Counted from the stretch's first letter, positions 46,568 through 58,648 are shown. The stretch is 64,000 nucleotides of DNA from Ruegeria sp. HKCCA6707 (GCF_013033515.1 NZ_WQEG01000002.1:372001-436000), one strand, 5' to 3'. Notes: generated from the sequence alone by a model not told the origin. Numbers and translations: made by a program.

Positions 46568-46683
46568 TTCACACCTCATCTGTTGATCCAGACCTTAGCG
46601 CGCAGGCCCCGCCCTCGCGACCCGGAACTTGCGCATTGGCTTAGGGCTTGTGTCACAGGGCCATGGGCGGCATTAAGGCTCGG

Positions 46684-47328
46684 ATGGCAAAGCAACTTGA
46701 TTATCACACGATCCGCGAGATCTTTACACGTTTCCAGCAGGCCGATCCCGAACCCAAGGGCGAGTTGGAGCATGTGAACGTCTATACTCTGGTCGTTGCT
46801 GTGGCCCTGTCTGCGCAAGCAACAGATGCGGGCGTCAACAAGGCCACGCGCGAATTGTTCAAGATCGCCGATACGCCGCAAAAGATGCTGGATCTGGGCG
46901 AAGAAGGTCTGATCGAGCATATCAAGACCATCGGCCTGTTTCGCCAGAAGGCCAAGAACGTCATCAAGCTCAGCCGCATTCTGGTCGAGGACTATGGCGG
47001 TGAGGTTCCCAATTCCCGCGCCGCGTTGCAATCGTTGCCAGGTGTCGGGCGCAAGACGGCCAATGTAGTGCTGAACATGTGGTGGCGCCAACCGGCACAG
47101 GCCGTTGACACGCATATCTTTCGCGTCGGTAACCGCACGGGCATCTGCCCCGGCAAGGATGTGGACGCGGTGGAACGCGCCATCGAAGACAATATCCCTG
47201 CGGATTTTCAACTCCATGCGCATCACTGGCTGATCCTGCATGGACGCTATCATTGCAAGGCGCGCAAACCGATGTGCGGAACCTGCATCATCCGCGATCT
47301 CTGTCAATTTGAGGATAAGAACTTATGA
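46684..47328 (+). CDS. nth: endonuclease III
   Basis: 214 residues from the ATG at 46684, with AAGG 6 bases upstream. The helix-hairpin-helix with catalytic Lys is LPGVGRKTANVVLNMWW, and the catalytic Asp is in VDTHIFRVGNRTG. The C-terminal 4Fe-4S loop C-x6-C-x2-C-x5-C is intact (CKARKPMCGTCIIRDLC). It excises oxidised pyrimidines and nicks abasic sites. The adenosine kinase-like gene overlaps its stop by 4 bases. Confidence 0.96.
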   Translation: MAKQLDYHTIREIFTRFQQADPEPKGELEHVNVYTLVVAVALSAQATDAGVNKATRELFKIADTPQKMLDLGEEGLIEHIKTIGLFRQKAKNVIKLSRILVEDYGGEVPNSRAALQSLPGVGRKTANVVLNMWWRQPAQAVDTHIFRVGNRTGICPGKDVDAVERAIEDNIPADFQLHAHHWLILHGRYHCKARKPMCGTCIIRDLCQFEDKNL

Positions 47329-48314
47329 AAACCTATCAGCTCACCGGTATTGGAAATGCCGTTGTGGACGTGATCTCTCAGGCCGATGACAGTTTTCTGG
47401 AACTGATGGGCATCGAGAAGGGTATCATGCAACTGATCGAACAAGAGCGCGGTGAAGTGCTCTATGCCTCGATGGAAGGGCGGGTGCAGACGCCGGGCGG
47501 GTCGGTGGCCAATACCATCGCGGGTGCCGGTGCGCTGGGGCTGGAGTCGGCCTTTATCGGGCGCGTCCATGACGATGCGCTGGGGCGGTTCTACGCCGAT
47601 GCGATGAACGAAGACGGTGTTGATTTTGTGAACCCGCCGGTGCCGGGTGGAGAGCTGCCGACCTCGCGCTCGATGATCTTTGTATCCCCGGATGGTGAGC
47701 GGTCGATGAACACCTATCTGGGTATTTCGTCCGAGCTGTCCTCTGCAGATGTCTCGGCGGATGTGGCTGGAAACAGCCAGATCATGTTCCTCGAAGGCTA
47801 TCTGTTCGACAAGGAAAAGGGCAAAGCCGCGTTTCTTGAGGCAGCGCGCGCCTGTCACAAGGGTGGCGGCAAGGCCGGGATCGCCATTTCCGACCCGTTC
47901 TGCGTGGAACGGCACCGGGTCGATTTCCTTTTGCTGATCGAAAATGAGCTGGATTTTGTGATCGGCAACGAGGCCGAGATCAAATCGCTGTTCGAAACAG
48001 ATGACCTTGAAGACGCCTTGGCCAAGACCGCGCAGATCTGCCCTCTGGTCGTCTGCACGCGTTCAGGTGATGGCGTTACAATTTTGAACGGCGAGGCGCG
48101 TTTCGATGTGCCCGTCGAAAAGGTTGTGCCCGTGGATGCCACCGGTGCAGGCGATCAGTTCGCGGCGGGCTTTCTGTTCGGCATGGCCACCGGTCGCGAT
48201 TACGAGACCTGCGCCAAGATCGGCAACGCCTGCGCGCGCGAAGTGATCAGCCATATCGGCCCGCGCCCCAAGGCGAACATGCAGGATCTGCTGCGCGCTG
48301 AAGGGTTGCTGTAA
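47325..48314 (+). CDS. PfkB-family carbohydrate/adenosine kinase
   Basis: 329 residues. The PfkB fold shows TGIGNAVVDVISQADDSFLE, the glycine-rich TPGGSVANTIAGAGALG, and the signature VDATGAGDQFAAGFLFGMAT with the catalytic Asp. The family in rhodobacters is usually named adenosine kinase, based on similarity. The ATGA overlap with nth couples translation. The substrate is not certain from motifs. Confidence 0.9.
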   Translation: MKTYQLTGIGNAVVDVISQADDSFLELMGIEKGIMQLIEQERGEVLYASMEGRVQTPGGSVANTIAGAGALGLESAFIGRVHDDALGRFYADAMNEDGVDFVNPPVPGGELPTSRSMIFVSPDGERSMNTYLGISSELSSADVSADVAGNSQIMFLEGYLFDKEKGKAAFLEAARACHKGGGKAGIAISDPFCVERHRVDFLLLIENELDFVIGNEAEIKSLFETDDLEDALAKTAQICPLVVCTRSGDGVTILNGEARFDVPVEKVVPVDATGAGDQFAAGFLFGMATGRDYETCAKIGNACAREVISHIGPRPKANMQDLLRAEGLL

Positions 48315-48321
48315 CCAACCC

Positions 48322-49161
48322 TCACAGGCCCGGAGCCGCGTCGTTCAGGGCCCAATCATATTCATAGGCATTGACGCGCCTTGCCTGTTGCAGCCGTGCC
48401 CGAAGCTCGGGCTCGGCGGCCTTGGAAATGGCTGCGATGACGGCTTGTTCATTCGGCCCAAAATCCTCGCGGAACCAGATATAGATCTTGGACAGGATCA
48501 GCCGCCCGCGATCATCAAACCGAACGCCGCGCGGGTCGTTGACATAGGCGCGCTCGGCTGCCGCCAGGTCACGCTCCAACCTGCCCGCCTGCCACGCCCG
48601 GTCCATCAGGTTCGGGCACCCCACAGCGGCGCAGTTCAGCGCATAGTGGATGCGTGGTTCCTGAAAGGTCGGGCGGATGATCCGATGTTCGATATCGTTC
48701 AGGGTCAGAGTTTGACCTGACACAACGGCAACCGGGCGGTTCCACGGGCCGATTGACAGCGGGCCCTCGCTGATATCGCGAATGGATGCCACCGGGTAGT
48801 TTTCAAGCACCAGATCAACGGTGATCGCATTGTAGAGGTTGATCCAATAGGCCAGCTGCTGATCGCGGGTCAGAGTGGCGGGATCAACCGCTTGCAAGGT
48901 ATTCAGATAGGCCTCAAGGCGCGCGCGGTCAGCGGCAGACACCTGGCCATACGCCACTCGGTTCACACCGCTTGAATCGGTGGACACATAAGTGGAAAGA
49001 AACCTATCCCACTCAGAATGACTGACCCTGATACCGGGGGGCGCCGCCAAGCGCGTCAGAGCACTGTTCTCAAGCGGCGTTGGCGCGGGCAGAGCCAAAC
49101 GCTCGACACTTGCACATGCGGCCAGCAAGGGCAGCAACAGGCATAAGATAAAAGCTCTCAT
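48322..49161 (-). CDS. DUF547 lipoprotein
   Basis: 279 residues with a lipoprotein signal (FILCLLLPLLAACASVERL, lipobox LAAC). The DUF547 domain (about 75-260) has YWINLYNAITVDLVLENYP and IHYALNCAAVGCPNLMDRAW, the Cys/His-bearing motifs of a transglutaminase-like fold. Its start overlaps the radical SAM gene by 4 bases, so the two are made together. It is probably attached to the outer or inner membrane facing the periplasm. Function unknown. Confidence 0.85.
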   Translation of the reverse strand: MRAFILCLLLPLLAACASVERLALPAPTPLENSALTRLAAPPGIRVSHSEWDRFLSTYVSTDSSGVNRVAYGQVSAADRARLEAYLNTLQAVDPATLTRDQQLAYWINLYNAITVDLVLENYPVASIRDISEGPLSIGPWNRPVAVVSGQTLTLNDIEHRIIRPTFQEPRIHYALNCAAVGCPNLMDRAWQAGRLERDLAAAERAYVNDPRGVRFDDRGRLILSKIYIWFREDFGPNEQAVIAAISKAAEPELRARLQQARRVNAYEYDWALNDAAPGL

Positions 49162-50531
49162 GACGCATCCCTCTGCCGTTCGCGCATCGCGCGCATCTGA
49201 CCCTTGAGCCGTTTCAGAGGGGCCAGTGACGGGTCATCCAGTTGCGGAAGGTCCGGGCGGCTGGACAAGCCCTTTCGGGTCGGGTTCCACCAGAACGACC
49301 CCATTTCGCTGTCCACCTGATCTGCCTCTGCCAGCTGCGCATCGCGCTGAGCGTTATGCGCGCACATCGACATCGGGCCGTTTGCGGTGGCCACCATGAA
49401 AACGCAGGAGGCGCAGCGGTCTTCCTCTAACGCGTCCGCGGCCATGAAATTGTGAATGAACACCGCCTGCCGCCGGGCTCGTCCCCGCAGCAAGCCACCA
49501 CCCAATCGCAGAGCGCATCCCGCCAGGTGCAATCCCGCACGCAGCGCCAAAAGAGGCCTGCGCAAAACAAGGCGCTTTACCGCCTCGGCCGTTTCGATGT
49601 GACCCTGATTGGACTCGTCATATTGCTCGAGCGCGTCGATCACCTGATGGACCAAAGGCGCGTTCGACAGCAGTGAGACCGCTCGACCACCGGCCGACAC
49701 CACGCTGGCATATCGGTTGCACCGGGAATGACCGACGGATGCCGTGTCAAAGTGCAACGGGGTTTCATACCCGTCCTCAATCGCTTTGCTCACAGAGGCC
49801 TGCGTGAGGCCCTCGGGCCGAGCGCGCAGAACGCCACGACCGGTATCCGCCTGCATCTGGAACGAGACAAAAGCGATTTCAGGTTGGTCCCGCATGAACC
49901 GCGCCAGCGCAGGCAGCTCGGCAAAGTTTCCCGCGAAAACGGTTGTGTTGAACAGAACCCGCAAGCCCAATCCCCGTGTCCGGCGAATATAGGATCGGCG
50001 CACCCGGTTCAGTTCGGTCTCGGTTTCAAAGCCCTTGCGCTCTTGCGTCAGATCGACGTGAAAGGCCACGTCATCCAGTCCGGCTGCGGCCAGTCGTGCC
50101 AACATGGCCCGGCTGGCGCGAATACCGTTGGTCATCAGGCAGGATCGCATTCCAAGACGGCGGATTTCGCGACATAGCGCTTCCAGGTCCTCGACCTTGC
50201 GCAGCGTCGGATCACCGCCGGTCAGTTGCACCGAGGTTCCGGGCCCATAGTGACTGTGGATCGACTCCAGCCGCGCAAAAAGGACAGAGAGAGGCGGGTC
50301 ATAGGTCAGCTCGGCGCTGTCGGACAGGTAACACAGCGTACAGTCCAGATTGCACCGCTGGGTGACTTCAAGCGCCACGCAGGCGATGGGATAGAACCGG
50401 CCCGCGGTCTGGCCCGGCCCGTATTCACCCGAGGACCACAGACCGTCCCGCAAGGGGGCACGCCGGTCCGAGCCGACAAACCGCCGTCCGGCAGGGGCAA
50501 ATTTAGCGGGGCTGAGAGCAATGTCTTTCAT
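49158..50531 (-). CDS. radical SAM protein, MJ0619/Tes-like (COG1964) in features
   Basis: 457 residues. The radical SAM cluster is C60-x3-C64-x2-C67 (QRCNLDCTLCYLSD), followed by the SAM-binding GGDP in SVQLTGGDPTLRKVEDL (about 100-116). A mid-protein Cys (C271, HSRCNRYASVV) and a C-terminal trio C373, C376, C390 (EEDRCASCVFMV, PMSMCAHN), preceded by FIHNFMAADAL, resemble methanopterin-methylase and tetraether-lipid synthase relatives. A hydrophobic patch lies at about 322-350. It overlaps the DUF547 lipoprotein gene. The substrate is unknown. Confidence 0.85.
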   Translation of the reverse strand: MKDIALSPAKFAPAGRRFVGSDRRAPLRDGLWSSGEYGPGQTAGRFYPIACVALEVTQRCNLDCTLCYLSDSAELTYDPPLSVLFARLESIHSHYGPGTSVQLTGGDPTLRKVEDLEALCREIRRLGMRSCLMTNGIRASRAMLARLAAAGLDDVAFHVDLTQERKGFETETELNRVRRSYIRRTRGLGLRVLFNTTVFAGNFAELPALARFMRDQPEIAFVSFQMQADTGRGVLRARPEGLTQASVSKAIEDGYETPLHFDTASVGHSRCNRYASVVSAGGRAVSLLSNAPLVHQVIDALEQYDESNQGHIETAEAVKRLVLRRPLLALRAGLHLAGCALRLGGGLLRGRARRQAVFIHNFMAADALEEDRCASCVFMVATANGPMSMCAHNAQRDAQLAEADQVDSEMGSFWWNPTRKGLSSRPDLPQLDDPSLAPLKRLKGQMRAMRERQRDAS

Positions 50532-50674
50532 GCCTCAAAGCTAGAGGCCTGTTCCAAACCAGGCTATCCGCCCTCACGCCAAGTTGTCAGCGCATGAGTT
50601 TCGGTGAGCCAATCCAGTCGCGCATGAAACATTTGGACTGAATCCGCAGTGGTTTGGACCGTTTTGCTGTCACA

Positions 50675-53321
<2,647 letters not shown>

Positions 53322-53347
53322 TGGTCTGACCCCAGCAAAGAAGCGCC

Positions 53348-53788
53348 CTACTCCACCGCGACCGTGATCACCTCGGAGACAATCGGCGGGGAGTGTGGGA
53401 CGTGGCCCGCGTCGCCCAGCACCAATTGCAATGTGTGCTCACCGGGCGGTAGGTCTAGTGTCACTTCGGTCTGCCCGCCTCCAAAGTGGACGTGATTGTC
53501 GTCTGCTGGCAGGCCATAGGCCAGCTCATCTGCACCGTCTTCACCTTGCCCAATCGGGGGGCGGTTGATCAGCAGGTGGTGGTGGCCGGTGTTTTCGACC
53601 TCGGTCCCGGCGGGCGCCACACCCATGCCCTTTAGCCCAAAGACCACTGTGACCGGCGATGAAACCGTGTCGCCATCCGCGAGATTGGCGAAATAAACAA
53701 TAGCGTCCGGGTTCGAAGGCGTTGGTCCGCCCGCCATTGCAAATGTGGCAGACGCGCATAAGGCAACTGCGATTGATCTGAGTGTCAT
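53348..53788 (-). CDS. DUF4399 periplasmic protein
   Basis: 146 residues from the ATG at 53788, behind GGGAGGGAAAT. A signal peptide (MTLRSIAVALCASATFAMAG) precedes the DUF4399 fold: YFANLADGDTVSSPVTVVFG, ENTGHHHLLINRPPIGQG and FGGGQTEVTLDLPPGEHTLQ. The HHHLLI segment may bind metal. The family is widespread in marine proteobacteria and unassigned. It is divergent from the LysR gene by about 230 bases. Confidence 0.82.
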   Translation of the reverse strand: MTLRSIAVALCASATFAMAGGPTPSNPDAIVYFANLADGDTVSSPVTVVFGLKGMGVAPAGTEVENTGHHHLLINRPPIGQGEDGADELAYGLPADDNHVHFGGGQTEVTLDLPPGEHTLQLVLGDAGHVPHSPPIVSEVITVAVE

Positions 53789-54017
53789 ATTTCCCTCCCA
53801 AGGCCATAAATTTGCCGTCTGCATCATAACACAAATCGATAAGTACCTTGAAAATAAGGTGATTGGCATCGATCTGGCCTGAGAATTAAGACTGTTTCCT
53901 CGTTTCCCAAGCGCAAACGATCAGAATTAAAACCCTTATATTATCCCATGTCTGCCAAGTTCTCGCCCAGATTGTACGCAAATGTGATCATCGAAAAGAA
54001 GACCTGGGAATGAGAGT

Positions 54018-54923
54018 ATGGACAGACTGACCGAAATGGAGGCCTTTTCCAACGTGGTGGACCAGGGTGGCTTCACCGACGCGGCGAAAAAGATGGGAAT
54101 CTCCAAATCGGCCGTGTCGAAGCACGTGTCGAGCCTGGAAGCACGGCTGGGCGCACGCCTGTTAAACCGGACAACACGTCGGGTGTCACCGACGGAGATC
54201 GGATTGGCGTATTATGATCGAGCGCGGCGGGTGTTGAACGACGCAGGCGAAGCAGATGCGATGGTGACATCGATGCAATCGGCCCCTTCGGGTCTGTTGC
54301 GGATCAGTGTTGCCACGGATTTTGGGGTAAACCACCTGTCACCGGTCTTGTCGGGCTTTTTGTCTGCCTATCCCGACATCACAGTGAACATGGTGCTGAA
54401 CAACCGTTACGTTGAGCTGATCTCGGAAGGGTTTGACGTGGCGGTGCGCATTGGTGAGTTGGATGACAGCACGCTGCGTGCCCGCAAGCTGACCGAAACG
54501 GTCAAACGTATGGTCGCGGCACCCAGCTATATCGAACAGTTTGGTCGCCCGCAAAAGATTGACGAGTTGAACGAGCACAAGCTGCTGCATTATTCCAGCC
54601 AGTCTTCTGGCAATGTCTGGAGACTGACAGCTCCGTCGGGTGAAAAGCGCCAAGTGCGCACGGCGGGCTGGCTGAGCGTGAATGATGGCCAATCACTGTT
54701 GAACGCAGCAATCTCGGGGCTCGGTATCGCTTATCTGCCCAGCTATCTTTATGCCGATGCATTGAAAGCGGGTGAAGTTGTGGACGCGATGCCGACTTTG
54801 CCGGACGAAGTGCAAGGCATCTACGCCGTATACCCGCCCGGCCGCTTTACGCAGCCCAAAGTCCGGGCTTTCATTGATTTTCTTGTCGAGTCCTTCAATG
54901 AAAAGGGCCCGATGAACTGGTAG
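54018..54923 (+). CDS. LysR-family transcriptional regulator
   Basis: 301 residues. The winged helix-turn-helix (MDRLTEMEAFSNVVDQGGFT, AAKKMGISKSAVSKHVSSLE, ARLLNRTTRRVSPTEIG) is followed by an effector domain (about 90-295; SGLLRISVATDFGVNHLSPV, GFDVAVRIGELDDSTLRARK). The closest general type is the AaeR/DmlR-like group. The effector and targets are not evident; the divergent neighbour encodes DUF4399. A strong terminator follows. Confidence 0.93.
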   Translation: MDRLTEMEAFSNVVDQGGFTDAAKKMGISKSAVSKHVSSLEARLGARLLNRTTRRVSPTEIGLAYYDRARRVLNDAGEADAMVTSMQSAPSGLLRISVATDFGVNHLSPVLSGFLSAYPDITVNMVLNNRYVELISEGFDVAVRIGELDDSTLRARKLTETVKRMVAAPSYIEQFGRPQKIDELNEHKLLHYSSQSSGNVWRLTAPSGEKRQVRTAGWLSVNDGQSLLNAAISGLGIAYLPSYLYADALKAGEVVDAMPTLPDEVQGIYAVYPPGRFTQPKVRAFIDFLVESFNEKGPMNW

Positions 54924-54945
54924 AATTCTCCCTGTGGCACCTCAC

Positions 54946-54976
54946 AACCCGCGCTTACTTGCGCGGGTTTTTTTTG
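54946..54976 (+). terminator. Rho-independent terminator after the LysR gene
   Basis: AACCCGCGC pairs with GCGCGGGTT, a perfect 9-bp stem with a 6-base loop (TTACTT), then eight T. The minus-strand OmpA-like gene ends 16 bases further on, and the upstream A residues are few on that strand. Confidence 0.9.
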
Positions 54977-54991
54977 GCCAGCGCAAGTTGG

Positions 54992-55894
54992 TCAGTTAAT
55001 CAGCAATACCGCCTCGACACGGCGGTTGGTGTCACGTCCTTCGGGGGTAGCGTTTGATGTGATAGGGGCCAGATAGCCCGCGCCGCGCGCTTCCACCCGG
55101 TTTCCGTCAATCCCATAGGTTTCGATCAGCCGCGTCCGCACCGCTTGGGCCCGTTCCGTGCTGACGGTGATATTGGCCTGCAAGTCACCAGTATCATCCG
55201 TATGCCCGACCAAAGCCAAACGCACATCGGGATTGTCGGACAGATAGTTCGACAGCAGTTCAAGCGACTTGAATGGGCCCTCACCCAGGGAAAACTCGCC
55301 AGTTGGAAAATGCAGATCGGCCAGTATGACGTGACCATCACGGATCAGATCAGCCAACAGACCTTGCGATCCGTCCACGGTTTCTTCAATCACCAGCGCT
55401 GGCGTAGACGGAGCATCCACAGGGGTCACCCGGATCATTTGCAAGTACCCGTCAGGCGGGTTGCGACTGACCAAAAGGCTCAGCACATCGTCCCCGAGGG
55501 CAGCAGACAGAAAGCGATAATCCTGGATGGCCACATACATATCTGGCGTCGGTACAACCTCGGTAGCAAAGCGAAAATCAAACCCACCGCATTCACGCGC
55601 TTCGCATTCGAACAGAATCTCATAGCCTTGCGCGATCAATTGATCCCGCAATGGCGCCAGTAATTGCAGTGTTGTGCTGGCACCCGCCTGCAAGCGCCAT
55701 GTCAGGCGTTCGACCCGGCCCTCGACCCGGCGCACAGGGATTTGGCCGTCAGAAAAAACACCTGTGGGCAAGTCATAGCTGTCCAACGTGCTGGTGCGAT
55801 CCGACACTTGGCGAGCGCTGGACGGCAAGGTCAGATCCTGTGCCAGAACCGGTTTCGCCAAAAGCGCAAAACATAAAAGAAGAAAGCGGATCAT
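54992..55894 (-). CDS. OmpA-family peptidoglycan-binding protein
   Basis: 300 residues with a signal peptide (MIRFLLLCFALLAKPVLA). The N-terminal 180 residues are unassigned. The C-terminal OmpA-like domain (about 195-300) has SNYLSDNPDVRLALVGHTDD and AQAVRTRLIETYGIDGNRVE, then GAGYLAPITSN and NRRVEAVLL. This domain binds diaminopimelate in peptidoglycan. Its start overlaps the AhpD-like gene by 4 bases. Confidence 0.9.
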   Translation of the reverse strand: MIRFLLLCFALLAKPVLAQDLTLPSSARQVSDRTSTLDSYDLPTGVFSDGQIPVRRVEGRVERLTWRLQAGASTTLQLLAPLRDQLIAQGYEILFECEARECGGFDFRFATEVVPTPDMYVAIQDYRFLSAALGDDVLSLLVSRNPPDGYLQMIRVTPVDAPSTPALVIEETVDGSQGLLADLIRDGHVILADLHFPTGEFSLGEGPFKSLELLSNYLSDNPDVRLALVGHTDDTGDLQANITVSTERAQAVRTRLIETYGIDGNRVEARGAGYLAPITSNATPEGRDTNRRVEAVLLIN

Positions 55895-56463
55895 CTGAAT
55901 TGTGCGTGATACTCTGGGTTCGGGACCATCGCCGTTGCACTGGCGACACGATTGGTCATGTTAAAAAAGCCCGCCACATTGGCAATATCCCAGATGTCGC
56001 GATCGCTGAAACCGGCATCGCGCAGGCTCTGTCGGTCCGACTCTTCAACCGACGCGCTGGATGTGGTCATTTTCGCCGCAAAATCCAGCATCGCGCGGTG
56101 ACGAGGGTTCAGCGGGGCGATTTTGTAGTTCATCACCAGCATTTCACCCAATTCCGGTTCGCCAGACAGTTGACGGACAGCCGCCCCATGCGCAACCAAA
56201 CAGTAAAAGCATCTGTTGAGGGACGAGACGACAACCGCAATCATCTCGCGTTCCAGTTTGGACAACCCGCTTTCGGCCAGCATCAAATCGTTATACATCG
56301 CCGTAAAAGCATTTAGCTTTTCGATATCAAAGGCATAGGCGCGCAATACGTTCGGCACCATCCCAAGTTTTTCGACACAGATGTCGAAGTATTTTTGTGT
56401 TTCCGGAGGCAAAGGATCGACCATCGGCAGGTTCAGCGCCGTCGGCATTGTGTCTTGTTTCAT
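55891..56463 (-). CDS. AhpD/carboxymuconolactone-decarboxylase-like peroxidase-related protein
   Basis: 190 residues with AAGGAGG 5 bases before the ATG. The helical AhpD-like core contains the redox CxxC in SSLNRCFYCLVAHGAAVRQL, and DIWDIANVAGFFNMTNRVAS near the C-terminus, typical of the 'uncharacterised peroxidase-related enzyme' family. It probably reduces peroxides or related oxidants using a thiol relay. Four genes here (GNAT, this one, OmpA-like and the molybdopterin-binding gene) run together on the minus strand. Confidence 0.88.
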   Translation of the reverse strand: MKQDTMPTALNLPMVDPLPPETQKYFDICVEKLGMVPNVLRAYAFDIEKLNAFTAMYNDLMLAESGLSKLEREMIAVVVSSLNRCFYCLVAHGAAVRQLSGEPELGEMLVMNYKIAPLNPRHRAMLDFAAKMTTSSASVEESDRQSLRDAGFSDRDIWDIANVAGFFNMTNRVASATAMVPNPEYHAQFR

Positions 56464-56472
56464 ATGCCCTCC

Positions 56473-57183
56473 TTAGACCTGCAAGCGGTAGTGATAGGTT
56501 CCAACCAACTCCATCCCAAGCGAACTGTACAGACCGTTGGCCCCAACATTTTCCTGTGTACAGATCACGCTTAGGGTTTTGGCCCCGTTCTCCAGCGCCC
56601 AAAAGGCCGCAGCACGCATGGCCCATTTGCCCAAACCCTGGCGGCGATGGTCAGATAGGATTTCCAGCGCATGTACCATCGCAACCCCATCTTGAGCTGC
56701 CACAAAACCGGTTCCAGCGGGTTGATCCTTATGCCGTATCAAAAGACCCGTTTTGGGGCCGGCTGCCCGATCCATCACAGCCAGACGTGCAGGGCCAATC
56801 CCGCCCCGCGCCCAGATCTCTCGCATGATCGCCAGAGGCTCCCACAACGTGAAAACGGTAACGCGCGGGATCGGTACATCGGTAAGGTGTTCAACCGGGC
56901 ATGAATAGATATTCACCGGGTCCAGAACCTCATAGCCGCGAATAGCCAGCTGTTCGTCCAGCGCTTCATCCCCGGGCCAGACACAAAACAAGCGTTTTTG
57001 GCCCATGCCCAGCATGGCCTGTTCCGCGGCGTCTATGTCTGCTTCTGAGAACGCACCGATCCGACTGGCCGCCGAAACACGCGACCCACCGCCCTCACCA
57101 CGGCGCAGTCGGAAGGGGCCGTCTTGGATGAATTCAGCCGCAGGCCAGGTGCCGTCAACGATTTTCGACCAGTCTTTACTCAA
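56473..57183 (-). CDS. GNAT-family N-acetyltransferase
   Basis: 236 residues. The acetyl-CoA-binding motif region is IAMVHALEILSDHRRQGLGK-type (VAMVHALEILSDHRRQGLGK, about residues 170-189) followed by WAMRAAAFWALENGAKTLSV and NGLYSSLGMELVGTYHYRL. The N-terminal 120 residues may hold a second, degenerate GNAT half. The start overlaps the end of the upstream molybdopterin-binding gene by 4 bases. The substrate is unknown. Confidence 0.85.
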   Translation of the reverse strand: MSKDWSKIVDGTWPAAEFIQDGPFRLRRGEGGGSRVSAASRIGAFSEADIDAAEQAMLGMGQKRLFCVWPGDEALDEQLAIRGYEVLDPVNIYSCPVEHLTDVPIPRVTVFTLWEPLAIMREIWARGGIGPARLAVMDRAAGPKTGLLIRHKDQPAGTGFVAAQDGVAMVHALEILSDHRRQGLGKWAMRAAAFWALENGAKTLSVICTQENVGANGLYSSLGMELVGTYHYRLQV

Positions 57184-57902
57184 AGCTCAAGATCTTTCGC
57201 CAGTCGCGTGATTGCAGCGTCGATGCGCGCACCTTCGACACCTCTGACCACAACGTTTGCGCCGAAAACGCCGTTGACCTGAAAGGGGTAACACCCAATC
57301 GACAGATCCGGAAAATCGTCGGCAAGGCTGCCCAGCGTCGCGGCGATATCGCCCTCGCCCCGATCCACCCGCAGGGTCTGAGACATAAGCGGGCTGCCAC
57401 CGGTCAGCTTGGGCAGAACACTGGCAACCATGGCTTGGAACACCGATGGGACTCCGGCCATCACATGGACATTGGCGATGGTAAAGCCCGGCGCGGTCGA
57501 GACCGGATTCTCGATCAACTCGGCGCCGTCGGGAATACGCGCCATGCGCAATCTGGCCTCATTCAACTCTGATCCCGACTTTGCATAATGCGCCTCAAGC
57601 AGCGCACGCGCATCGGCGCGGACATCAATTGGGGTTTCAAAAGCACGGGCGATGCAATCTGCGGTGATGTCGTCATGGGTGGGCCCGATACCGCCGCTGG
57701 TAAAGACGTGATCATACGCTTCTGACAGCGCCCGAACCGCGTTTTCGATTGCGGCTGCGTCGTCCGAGACAATCCGAACCTCTTTCAGATCGATCCCCTG
57801 CTTGGTCAGTTCCTGCGCCAGAAAATGCATGTTCGCGTCGCGGGTCCGGCCCGACAGGATTTCGTCACCGATGACCAGCATGGCTGCGGTTGGATTGGCC
57901 AT
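57180..57902 (-). CDS. molybdopterin-binding (CinA/MoaB-like) domain protein
   Basis: 240 residues. It begins ANPTAAMLVIGDEILSGRTR and contains VFTSGGIGPTHDDITADCIA, the MoCF_biosynthesis fold of CinA's N-terminal half, with MARIPDGAELIENPVSTAPG. The CinA nicotinamide deamidase half is missing, as in many stand-alone alphaproteobacterial versions. GGAG lies 8 bases before the ATG. It is divergent from sfsA by 50 bases. Confidence 0.9.
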   Translation of the reverse strand: MANPTAAMLVIGDEILSGRTRDANMHFLAQELTKQGIDLKEVRIVSDDAAAIENAVRALSEAYDHVFTSGGIGPTHDDITADCIARAFETPIDVRADARALLEAHYAKSGSELNEARLRMARIPDGAELIENPVSTAPGFTIANVHVMAGVPSVFQAMVASVLPKLTGGSPLMSQTLRVDRGEGDIAATLGSLADDFPDLSIGCYPFQVNGVFGANVVVRGVEGARIDAAITRLAKDLEL

Positions 57903-57952
57903 GGCGCTGTCTCCTCTTGATCGGCTGTTTGGGCAGGTATAGGCCCTTGGCC

Positions 57953-58648
57953 ATGCGATTTGAAACCCCCCTTGTCCCCGCCCGACTGATCCGCCGCTAT
58001 AAACGCTTTCTGGCCGATTGCACGTTGGAGGACGGACGCGAGGTGACCGCCCATTGCGCCAATCCCGGCAGCATGATGGGGCTGGCGGAAACGGGGCAGA
58101 AGATCTGGCTGGAGCCCAATGATGACCCCAGGAAAAAGCTGAAGTATGGCTGGCGCCTGGTCGATCACGAAAACGGGCATTTCACCGGTGTCGACACCTC
58201 AGTGCCAAACCGCGCGCTACGCATCGCGCTTGAGGCAGGGCAGATCCCCGAACTGGCTGCCTATGAAACCGTGCGGGCCGAGGTGAAATACGGCGAAAAC
58301 AGCCGCGTTGATTTCCTGCTGACCCAACCGGGTCTGCCGGACGCCTATGTCGAGGTCAAAAGCGTCACCCTGTCGCGCCAGCCCGGTTTGGCCGAGTTCC
58401 CCGACAGCGTCACCGCCCGCGGCACCAAACATCTGGGTGAACTGGCCAAAATGGCTGCGCAAGGCCACCGCGCGATCATGTTGTATCTTGTGCAGCGCAC
58501 CGATTGTGACCGCTTCGCGCTGGCCGCAGATATCGACCCGGCCTATGCGGCGGCTTTCGACGCAGCAACCGGGGTCGAGCGGATGGTGTGCGGCACGCGC
58601 ATTTCACCCGAGGGGGTTTGGGTAGTGTCAGACAGTTTTTCTGAATAG
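57953..58648 (+). CDS. sfsA: SfsA-family protein (DNA/RNA nuclease SfsA)
   Basis: 231 residues from the ATG at 57953. The SfsA signature is complete: RFETPLVPARLIRRYKRFLA, VTAHCANPGSMMGLAETGQK, YGENSRVDFLLT, DAYVEVKSVTLSRQPGLAEF and FPDSVTARGTKHLGEL. The EVK motif resembles a restriction-endonuclease-like active site. The family was first linked to sugar fermentation regulation. The ribosome site is weak. Confidence 0.94.
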   Translation: MRFETPLVPARLIRRYKRFLADCTLEDGREVTAHCANPGSMMGLAETGQKIWLEPNDDPRKKLKYGWRLVDHENGHFTGVDTSVPNRALRIALEAGQIPELAAYETVRAEVKYGENSRVDFLLTQPGLPDAYVEVKSVTLSRQPGLAEFPDSVTARGTKHLGELAKMAAQGHRAIMLYLVQRTDCDRFALAADIDPAYAAAFDAATGVERMVCGTRISPEGVWVVSDSFSE

